64,000 nucleotides of DNA from an uncultured Sutterella sp. (GTDB lineage: Bacteria > Pseudomonadota > Gammaproteobacteria > Burkholderiales > Burkholderiaceae_F). Below are positions 57,338 to 64,000 of this stretch, one piece after another (position 1 is the stretch's first letter; the number at the start of each line of letters is the position of its first letter). The stretch lies in the NCBI GenBank assembly GCA_945834535.1, contig CAMAHM010000001.1, positions 19,260 through 83,259 of the forward strand, given 5' to 3'. A program made the position numbers and the translations under genes. The notes beneath the pieces are model-generated. The model ran no database searches, was not told where the DNA came from, and was given only the letters and a program-made list of their open reading frames with translations.

Positions 57338-58789
57338 ATGCAATGGGAAGTTGTGATCGGCCTTGAGACGCATGTTCAGCTCTCGACCGATTCGAAGATT
57401 TTCTCCGGCGCCTCTACGGCTTTCGGCGCCGAAGCCAATACGCAGGCCTGCTATATCGATCTGGCTCTGCCCGGTGCGCTGCCCGTGCTCAACCGCGGTG
57501 CCGTTGAGCGTGCCATCAAGTTCGGTCTTGCCATCGGTGCCGAAGTGGCCGAAAAGTCGGTCTTTGACCGCAAGAACTATTTTTATCCCGATCTGCCCAA
57601 GGGCTATCAGATCAGCCAGTTTGAGCTGCCCGTCGTCAAGGGCGGCCGAGTGAGCTTCAAGGTCGAGCCCAAGGAGGGCGAGCCCTACACCAAGACCATC
57701 AATCTGACGCGCGCCCACCTTGAGGAAGACGCCGGCAAGAGTAATCACGGCGTGGTGTACGGCAAGTCCGGCATGGACCTCAATCGCGCCGGGACTCCGC
57801 TTTTGGAAATCGTGACCGAGCCCGAACTGCGCTCGTCGGCCGAAGCCGTCGGCTACGCCAAGGCACTGCACGCCCTTGTTGTGTGGCTCGGCATTTCCCG
57901 CGGCAACATGCAGGAAGGGAACTTCCGCTGCGACGCCAACGTGTCCGTGCGTCCCGTGGGGCAGAAGGAATTCGGCACCCGCTGCGAGATCAAGAACCTC
58001 AATTCGTTCAAGTTTCTGCAGGAAGCCATCGATTACGAAGTGCGCCGTCAGATCGCGCTCATCGAATCGGGCGGCCGCGTTGTCCAGGCTACGCGTCTGT
58101 ACGACCCCGATCACGGAGAAACCCGTGAAATGCGCAGCAAGGAAGATTCGATGGACTATCGCTACTTCCCCGATCCCGATCTGATGCCCTGCATCATTTC
58201 GGACGAGTGGAAGCAGAGCGTAGCCCGTACGATGCCCGAGCTGCCTGATGCGATGCGTTGCCGCTTTATCGAAGAATTCGGTCTGTCCGAGTACGACGCC
58301 GATGTTTTGACGTCCTCCAAGGACATCGCCGACTACTTCTGCACGGTGAGCCTGACTGCGCCCGACAAGAAGATTGCCGCCAACTGGGTGATGGGTGAAG
58401 TGGCAGCTGCCATCAACGCCTGCGAAGGCATGACGTACGCCAAGGCCCCCGTAGCCGCACAGACGTTGGCCGATATCCTCAAGCGACTGGCCGACGGCAC
58501 CATCAATGCGCGCGGCGCCAAGCAGATTTTCCTTGCGGTGTGGGAGGGCGCGACGGAGTCGGTTGACGCTCTGATTGAAGCCAAGGGACTCAAGCAAATT
58601 TCTGACGTTTCGGCTATTGAAGCGATCATCGATCAGGTGCTCGCGGCCAACGATAAGATGGTGCAGGAGTTCAAGGGCGGCAAGGAAAAGGCCTTCAATG
58701 CGCTGGTCGGCCAGTGCATGCGCGCGACCAAGGGCAAAGCCAATCCCAAGCAGGTCAATGAGATTCTGACCAAGAAGCTCAAAGGATAA
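57338..58789 (+). CDS. gatB: Asp/Glu-tRNA(Asn/Gln) amidotransferase subunit B
   Basis: [27 protein letters not shown]...[10 protein letters not shown]. Confidence 0.97.
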   Translation: MQWEVVIGLETHVQLSTDSKIFSGASTAFGAEANTQACYIDLALPGALPVLNRGAVERAIKFGLAIGAEVAEKSVFDRKNYFYPDLPKGYQISQFELPVVKGGRVSFKVEPKEGEPYTKTINLTRAHLEEDAGKSNHGVVYGKSGMDLNRAGTPLLEIVTEPELRSSAEAVGYAKALHALVVWLGISRGNMQEGNFRCDANVSVRPVGQKEFGTRCEIKNLNSFKFLQEAIDYEVRRQIALIESGGRVVQATRLYDPDHGETREMRSKEDSMDYRYFPDPDLMPCIISDEWKQSVARTMPELPDAMRCRFIEEFGLSEYDADVLTSSKDIADYFCTVSLTAPDKKIAANWVMGEVAAAINACEGMTYAKAPVAAQTLADILKRLADGTINARGAKQIFLAVWEGATESVDALIEAKGLKQISDVSAIEAIIDQVLAANDKMVQEFKGGKEKAFNALVGQCMRATKGKANPKQVNEILTKKLKG

Positions 58790-58814
58790 GGCAAGCCGCC
58801 TTTGGCGTCTTATC

Positions 58815-58868
58815 AAAGGCCGAAACGGAAGATGCTCCGCTTGCTGCGGCTCTTTCCTTTCGGCCTTT
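58815..58868 (+). terminator. Hairpin after gatB
   Basis: AAAGGCCGAAA...TTTCGGCCTTT followed by GTTTATTTT. Confidence 0.55.
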
Positions 58869-58892
58869 GTTTATTTTGCGACGGATGGATTC

Positions 58893-59279
58893 ATGAGGGT
58901 GCTGCTGTACGACCGAACCTGCTACGGGCGCGTAAATCGGTGCGATTACTGGCTTACGCTGCTGGCCTATGCGGCGCTTTTTGCCGCGCTCTTTGAAGGC
59001 ATCTATCGGGTGACGGTTGCGCTCGAGCTTGCCGTTGACTCTGTCGCCGTGCAGGTGATGTTCTGGGGATGGTTGCTCGTGATGGGCGCTGCGGTGTTCC
59101 CCGTCTGGCGCCTGACGCGCCGGCGTCTTCACGATGCGGGACTGCGGGGCGTCTGGTTGGCTCTTGTTCTGGTGCCTTTTGTCGGTTGGGGAGTGCTGAT
59201 CGTGCTGCTCCTATTGCCGACGCATGCTTCGGGAGAACGTTTTGAGCACTACGCCGAAGCGCAAAGGAAGAGTCAATAA
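58893..59279 (+). CDS. DUF805 family membrane protein
   Basis: GRVNRCDYWLTLLAY...RLTRRRLHDAGLRGVWLALVLVPFVGW, DUF805 pattern. Confidence 0.8.
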   Translation: MRVLLYDRTCYGRVNRCDYWLTLLAYAALFAALFEGIYRVTVALELAVDSVAVQVMFWGWLLVMGAAVFPVWRLTRRRLHDAGLRGVWLALVLVPFVGWGVLIVLLLLPTHASGERFEHYAEAQRKSQ

Positions 59280-59332
59280 TTCCTTCAAAATCAAAGCGGT
59301 TTCGTGCTAAGAATCTGCGAACCCATGTAACT

Positions 59333-59364
59333 AAATGTTTCAAAAACATGTTTTAGAAACATTT
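59333..59364. repeat. 32-bp near-perfect palindrome, candidate operator
   Basis: AAATGTTTCAAAAACATGTTTTAGAAACATTT; self-complementary except one symmetric A/A pair. Confidence 0.75.
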
Positions 59365-59520
59365 TGAAATAGGCGTTTGCGCTTGTCGACAGGCTTGTCC
59401 GGGCAATTGCGTACAGTGTGCACAAAGGCTGCGGCACTGCATCGGCCGCAAGGAAAACTCTTCCGTTTGCGCTCTGAGAAGTTTCACTTGAGCCGGCGGA
59501 AAACTAGAGAGGATACGATC

Positions 59521-60165
59521 ATGATGAAAACCACGAAACTCGCCCTTCTTACCGTTGCCCTGTTCGGTGTGAGCGCCTGTGCTCTGGCGCAGTCCGTGCC
59601 TCCCTGCGCGCAGCAGAACAATCCGGCTTTTGCGCAGGAGCACGTGCAGGCCGTCTATCAGAATCTGGGCGAAGCGCTTAATCTGAACACCAACCAGAAA
59701 CTTGCGCTCGAAAAATATGTCGACGTAAAGGCCAAGGCTGCTCAGGCGCACGGCAAGTGGCATGCCAAGGCTGCCCAGAAGCCCCGTGAGACCCGTCAGG
59801 CGCGCCTCGAAGCCCGTGCCGAGCATGCCAAGCTGCAGGCCGATTCGCTTGAGCGCATTGCTCGCGCCCGCGCCAAGTTTGTCGGGGTGCTCACCGCCGA
59901 GCAGAAGCAGACGTTTGACGCCATGGAGCCGCGCGGTCTGTGCGGTGTCGGGCCTCGTGCGCATCGCAGCATGCCCTGTGCAACCGCGCAGCAGCGTCCG
60001 TGTCCGCAGGCCCAGCAGCGCCCCTGCCCGAATGCGCAGCAGCGTCCCTGCGCAGGCAACGGTAACGGTCCCCGTCACGGCGGCTTCGGTCCCGGAGTCA
60101 TGCACCCCGGGTACGGCCCGCATCACGGCGGCATGCATCGCGCGCCCGACTGCATGATGCGCTGA
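59521..60165 (+). CDS. Periplasmic Spy/CpxP-like protein with Cys/His/Met-rich C-terminal tail
   Basis: Signal peptide MMKTTKLALLTVALFGVSACALAQ; helical Spy-like core ending LTAEQKQTFD; QQRPC repeats and HGG/GPHHGGMH tail. Confidence 0.65.
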   Translation: MMKTTKLALLTVALFGVSACALAQSVPPCAQQNNPAFAQEHVQAVYQNLGEALNLNTNQKLALEKYVDVKAKAAQAHGKWHAKAAQKPRETRQARLEARAEHAKLQADSLERIARARAKFVGVLTAEQKQTFDAMEPRGLCGVGPRAHRSMPCATAQQRPCPQAQQRPCPNAQQRPCAGNGNGPRHGGFGPGVMHPGYGPHHGGMHRAPDCMMR

Positions 60166-60220
60166 TGAGTGACTCCCGTCCGATGCGTCTGACGCCCGAG
60201 ACGGGCGAAAGTTAAGAAAG

Positions 60221-60258
60221 AAAAACCGCGAAGCGTGAAGAGTGCTTCGCGGTTTTTT
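60221..60258. terminator. Bidirectional rho-independent terminator
   Basis: AAAAACCGCGAAGC...GCTTCGCGGTTTTTT between convergent genes. Confidence 0.85.
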
Positions 60259-60281
60259 CAGTTGAGAGTGTGCTTGGGTGA

Positions 60282-60959
60282 TCAAGCGCCGTAACGGCTG
60301 CGGTAGGCGGCAACCTGCTGGCGGTACTGAGCCGCACGACGGGCGGCTTCACTGTCACCGTCCATGAAGGTGAGAAGATCGTTGAGATTGGCGATGCTCA
60401 CCACGGGCAGATGGAAGGTTTCTTCCACGTCCTGAACGGCGCTTGTGGATGTGAGTTCGACGGCGTTGCCGCCCTTTTCCATGCGATCCAGAGCGATCAG
60501 AACGCCCGCGGGAACGGCTTCGGCGGCACGAATCAGGCTCACGGATTCACGCACGGAGGTCCCGGCGCTGATCACGTCGTCGATAATGACCACGCGGCCC
60601 TTGAGCGCCGAGCCGATCACCAGACCGCCTTCACCGTGGTCCTTGACTTCCTTGCGGTTGAAGGCCCAGGGCACATTGCAGCCCATGCGGGCAAGGTTCA
60701 TGGCCACGGTAGCGACAAGGGGAATGCCCTTGTAGGCCGGACCGAAAAGCATGTCAAACTGCAGACGGCCCGAATCGCGCGCGTCCAGAAGAGCCTGAGC
60801 GTAGAAGGCACCGAGCTTGTCGAGAAGCAGGCCCGTGTTAAACAGACCGGCATTAAAGAAGTAGGGCGACAGGCGGCCCGCCTTGGTTTTGAATTCGCCA
60901 AAGCGAAGAACGTTGGCGTTAAGGGCAAATTCGATGAATTCGGCGTGGTTGGCGGACAT
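60282..60959 (-). CDS. pyrE: Orotate phosphoribosyltransferase
   Basis: VVIIDDVISAGTSVRESVSLI PRPP motif; LSPYFFNAGLFNTG. Confidence 0.95.
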   Translation of the reverse strand: MSANHAEFIEFALNANVLRFGEFKTKAGRLSPYFFNAGLFNTGLLLDKLGAFYAQALLDARDSGRLQFDMLFGPAYKGIPLVATVAMNLARMGCNVPWAFNRKEVKDHGEGGLVIGSALKGRVVIIDDVISAGTSVRESVSLIRAAEAVPAGVLIALDRMEKGGNAVELTSTSAVQDVEETFHLPVVSIANLNDLLTFMDGDSEAARRAAQYRQQVAAYRSRYGA

Positions 60960-61111
60960 GAAAACGGGCTCCGAACACTAAAAATTGAGACGCTGTCGGA
61001 TCGGCGCAAAGGGGCCTTGCCGACAAAAAGCAAACAGCTTAAGTTTAGACTTGAGGCATCCGTCAATCAATGCACATGCGCGCGCGACGCGTCATCGAGG
61101 AGTTTTCAATC

Positions 61112-61888
61112 GTGCTTCGGGTGGTCACATTCAACGCCAACGGCATTCGCTCGGCGACCAATAAAGGCTTTTGGGAGTGGTTTGAGCAGCAAAACGCCGA
61201 CATGCTCTGCGTGCAGGAGCTCAAGGCCCAGGAAGCGGATTTGTCCGAGTTGATTCGCTGCCGCCCGGGGTACGAAAGCTGGGTGCACTGCGCCGTTAAA
61301 AAGGGCTATTCGGGGTGCGGATTTTGGTCTAAAAAACGCCCGAATGCCGTTCGGATGGGATTCGGCGTGCCCGAATTCGACGACGAGGGCCGATGCGTGC
61401 GCGCTGACTTCGGCAATCTGACGGTGATGTCGGTGTACTTTCCGTCCGGCACGTCCGGAGATGACCGTCAGGCTGCGAAATACCGTTTTTTGGATGCATT
61501 TGAGCGCTATATGAATGCACTTAAGGACGAGGGGCGGGATGTTCTCGTTTGCGGCGACGTCAATATCGCTCATAAGGAAATCGATCTGAAGAATTGGAAG
61601 GGCAACCTGGACCATACGGGCTTTTTGCCCGAAGAACGTGCCTGGGTGAGCAAGATGCTCGACGTGCACGGCTGGCACGACGTCTTTCGTGAGCTCGATC
61701 CCCGGCCCGAGCAGTACACCTGGTGGAGTCAGCGCGGACAGGCCCGAGCCAAGAACGTCGGTTGGCGCATCGACTACATGTTCGCTACGCCGTCTCTGGC
61801 GGCCCGGGCGCGGAATACGTGGATCTATAAAGAGGAAAAGTTTTCCGATCACGCGCCTTTGATTATTGATTTTGAACAGGAACTGTGA
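61112..61888 (+). CDS. xthA: Exodeoxyribonuclease III, probable GTG start
   Basis: LRVVTFNANGIRSATNKGFWEWFEQQNADMLCVQELKAQ...GWRIDYMFATPSL...SDHAPLIIDF. Confidence 0.9.
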   Translation: MLRVVTFNANGIRSATNKGFWEWFEQQNADMLCVQELKAQEADLSELIRCRPGYESWVHCAVKKGYSGCGFWSKKRPNAVRMGFGVPEFDDEGRCVRADFGNLTVMSVYFPSGTSGDDRQAAKYRFLDAFERYMNALKDEGRDVLVCGDVNIAHKEIDLKNWKGNLDHTGFLPEERAWVSKMLDVHGWHDVFRELDPRPEQYTWWSQRGQARAKNVGWRIDYMFATPSLAARARNTWIYKEEKFSDHAPLIIDFEQEL

Positions 61889-62589
61889 TGCGTCTTGAGC
61901 AAGTTTTATTCAGTCAGGGGTTTGGGACGCGCCATGAGTGCCGCGGTTTGATCTCTCTGGGGCGAGTGACCTTTGAAGGCAACACCGTGACCGATCCGGA
62001 CGAGGATGTCGATCCCGTCGGTCGCAGTTTTACCGTGGACGGCAGGTCATGGCCCTACTATGAAAAGGCGCTCGTTTTGCTCAATAAGCCCGAAAACTAC
62101 GAGTGCTCGCAAAAACCGATCCACCATCCGAGCGTCATGACGCTTCTGCCGCCTCCGCTTCGGGTGCGCGGACTGCAGCCCGTGGGCAGACTCGACGCCG
62201 ACACGACGGGACTGTTGCTGCTTACCGACGACGGCGCTCTTCAGCACCGCCTGACGCATCCCAAACGGCATGTGCCCAAGCGCTATCGCGTCACCTGCAA
62301 GCACGCCGCAGCCGACAGCCTGATCGAGGCGCTGCTCGAAGGCGTCAAACTGGTCGATGAGCGCGACGTGCTGCGGGCGCAGGATGTCGAGCGAATCGAC
62401 GACAAAGTGTTGGAAATGACGATTACGAGCGGCAAGTATCATCAGGTCAAACGCATGATCGCTGCGGGAGGCAACCGCGTTGAGGCCCTCGAGAGGGTGC
62501 GGTTTGGACACCTTGCCCTGCCCGAGGCACTGGCGCGCGGTGAGTGGCTGTGGCTGGAGGGGCCGCAGGCTGTGCTCGGCACCAAGTAG
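61888..62589 (+). CDS. RsuA-family 16S rRNA pseudouridine synthase
   Basis: S4-like N-terminus; VGRLDADTTGLLLLTDDGALQHRLTHPK; start overlaps xthA stop. Confidence 0.88.
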   Translation: MRLEQVLFSQGFGTRHECRGLISLGRVTFEGNTVTDPDEDVDPVGRSFTVDGRSWPYYEKALVLLNKPENYECSQKPIHHPSVMTLLPPPLRVRGLQPVGRLDADTTGLLLLTDDGALQHRLTHPKRHVPKRYRVTCKHAAADSLIEALLEGVKLVDERDVLRAQDVERIDDKVLEMTITSGKYHQVKRMIAAGGNRVEALERVRFGHLALPEALARGEWLWLEGPQAVLGTK

Positions 62590-62601
62590 GACTCCCGCGC
62601 C

Positions 62602-63915
62602 ATGTTTCGCAAACTTTTGACGGCCTTCAGCGTCTATCGCGAACCCGCCACGGCCCGCATGCTGTTTCTCGGATTTTCCTCCGGGCTGCCTCTGCTGCTT
62701 GTTTTCGGGACGCTCTCGTTCTGGTTGCGCGAAAGCGGGGTGGATCTCAAGACCATCGGCTTTATGAGTTGGGCCGGCCTGTGTTGGGGAATGAAATGGG
62801 TGTGGGCGCCCTTTGTCGACGCGCTGCGCATTCCGTGGCTGACGGCGCGGCTCGGAAGGCGTCGCTCCTGGCTCATTGCCGCGCAGATCGGGCTGGCGGC
62901 ATCACTTGCGGCCATGTCGCAGTGCGACCCGAGCCGCAACCTCGCGCTGATGGCCTGCCTTGCAGTCGCAGTGGCCTTTTGCGGAGCCACGCAGGATGTG
63001 GCGCTCGACGCTTTTCGTATTGAAAGCGGTGACGAGAGCCGACAGGCGGCTTTTGCCGCCGCCTACCAGATGGGCTACCGCATCGCCATGATCTGGTCGG
63101 GAGCGGGCGCTCTGGCGATTGCGGGCGCTGTGCAGACGGCAGGCTCCGACGGATGGATGGTTGCCTATCTTGTGATGGCCGCCAGTATGCTTGTAGGACT
63201 GATCACCACGTTGATGAGTCCTGAGCCCCGCGCTCCTGTCGGCAGGCCGCGGCTCGGACGGCGACATTTTGGACAGTGGCTCTCGGACGTCGTCATGCAG
63301 CCTTTTGCGGATTTTTTCCATCGGCTCGGCCCTTGGGCGCTCGTGGTGCTTGCCCTGATCGCCACTTATCGGATCAGTGATGTGGTCATGGGCGTGATGG
63401 CCAACCCCTTTTACTCGGATCTTGGCTTTACCAAGCAGGAAGTGGCGGCCGTCAGCAAGGTTTTCGGAGTCATCATGACGCTTGTCGGTGCCTTTGCGGG
63501 GGGTGTGGTGGCCGTGCGCATCGGGGTGCTGAAAACACTTTTTCTCGGAGCCGTCCTGTCGGCGGCTACAAACCTGCTGTTTGCGGCGCTTGCCGCCCGC
63601 GGCCATGACATGGGCTTTTTGATCTTTACCGTCAGTGCCGACAATCTGGCGGGCGGATTGGCTTCGGCAGCCTTTGTGGCTTATCTGTCGGGGCTGACGA
63701 ACGTGGCGTATTCGGCTACGCAGTACGCCCTGTTTTCATCGGTCATGCTCATCATTCCGAAGTTTTTAGCCGGTTTTTCCGGCGTGGTCGTCGACAGCAT
63801 CGGCTACGGAGCCTTTTTTACCGCCACAGCCTGTCTTGGCGTGCCGGTGGTGCTCCTTGTTCTGGCCTGCGCCCGCGTGGGAGACAGGGTGCGCAGCCGT
63901 TGTGATCAACGCTAA
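62602..63915 (+). CDS. AmpG-like MFS transporter
   Basis: FLGFSSGLPLLLVFGTLSFWLRESGVDLKTIGFMSWAGL...ATQDVALDAFRIE. Confidence 0.85.
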   Translation: MFRKLLTAFSVYREPATARMLFLGFSSGLPLLLVFGTLSFWLRESGVDLKTIGFMSWAGLCWGMKWVWAPFVDALRIPWLTARLGRRRSWLIAAQIGLAASLAAMSQCDPSRNLALMACLAVAVAFCGATQDVALDAFRIESGDESRQAAFAAAYQMGYRIAMIWSGAGALAIAGAVQTAGSDGWMVAYLVMAASMLVGLITTLMSPEPRAPVGRPRLGRRHFGQWLSDVVMQPFADFFHRLGPWALVVLALIATYRISDVVMGVMANPFYSDLGFTKQEVAAVSKVFGVIMTLVGAFAGGVVAVRIGVLKTLFLGAVLSAATNLLFAALAARGHDMGFLIFTVSADNLAGGLASAAFVAYLSGLTNVAYSATQYALFSSVMLIIPKFLAGFSGVVVDSIGYGAFFTATACLGVPVVLLVLACARVGDRVRSRCDQR

Positions 63916-63946
63916 CAAGAAGCGCCCGACCGAGGGGCGCTTCTTG
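63916..63946. terminator. Rho-independent terminator
   Basis: CAAGAAGCGCCC-N7-GGGCGCTTCTTG. Confidence 0.7.
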
Positions 63947-63961
63947 ATTGAGAGGTGCGAT

Positions 63962-64000
63962 TTAACGGCGGCGCGCGGGCTTGGCCTTTTTGGCCGCCTC
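63962..64000 (-). CDS. C-terminus of a basic protein running off the window (...EAAKKAKPARRR*)
   Basis: Reverse frame ending TAA at 63962-63964; only 12 codons visible. Confidence 0.35.
   Translation of the reverse strand, partial: EAAKKAKPARRR

Noticed and set aside
55508-58816. 1102-aa minus-strand ORF spanning gatC, gatA and gatB
   Set aside because: The three gat genes are in the same frame (offsets are multiples of 3) and rarely use TTA/CTA/TCA codons, so one antisense frame stays open. The translation is low-complexity His/Arg/Gly-rich; the plus-strand genes are unambiguous.

Overview
The window looks like the dnaA-proximal region of a betaproteobacterial chromosome. Gene content and order suggest a Sutterellaceae-like member of Burkholderiales; this is inferred, not searched. 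Left of about 29 kb almost everything is on the minus strand: glmU (cut by the window edge), an SSS symporter, a Tim44-domain protein, ubiE, DUF971, tRNA-Arg(CCG), priA, hemE, a universal stress protein, the full atp operon (atpIBEFHAGDC), parB/parA, marC-like, rsmG, mnmG, mnmE, yidC, yidD, rnpA and rpmH. dnaA, dnaN, gyrB, a 5'-nucleotidase and an OYE/FadH-like flavoprotein follow on the plus strand. The right half is mixed: BON lipoprotein, dacA-like/DUF493/lipB/menA-like/lipA, coaX, SPOR, HIT + giant FAD/Fe-S oxidoreductase, ilvA, M20 peptidase, rlpA, gatCAB, DUF805, Spy/CpxP-like, pyrE, xthA, a pseudouridine synthase and an AmpG-like MFS transporter. Most of it is housekeeping; I saw no CRISPR array, prophage, transposon or rRNA operon. 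The items most worth a second look are: (1) a 1.74-kb essentially ORF-free, AT-rich spacer between mnmG and mnmE with five parS palindromes, plus a sixth parS variant after atpC; (2) a DacA/PBP5 homologue in the canonical dacA-ybeD-lipB-lipA locus whose SxxK, SxN and KTG motifs all appear lost; (3) a MenA-like prenyltransferase inserted between lipB and lipA with ATGA overlaps; (4) three separated DnaA-box clusters, including an AT-rich oriC candidate at about 38.2-38.5 kb, 9 kb from dnaA; (5) an OYE/FadH-like protein lacking the 4Fe-4S cysteines; (6) a 32-bp near-perfect palindrome upstream of a Spy/CpxP-like protein with a Cys/His/Met-rich repeat tail. All homology calls are from reading motifs by eye; no database search was run.
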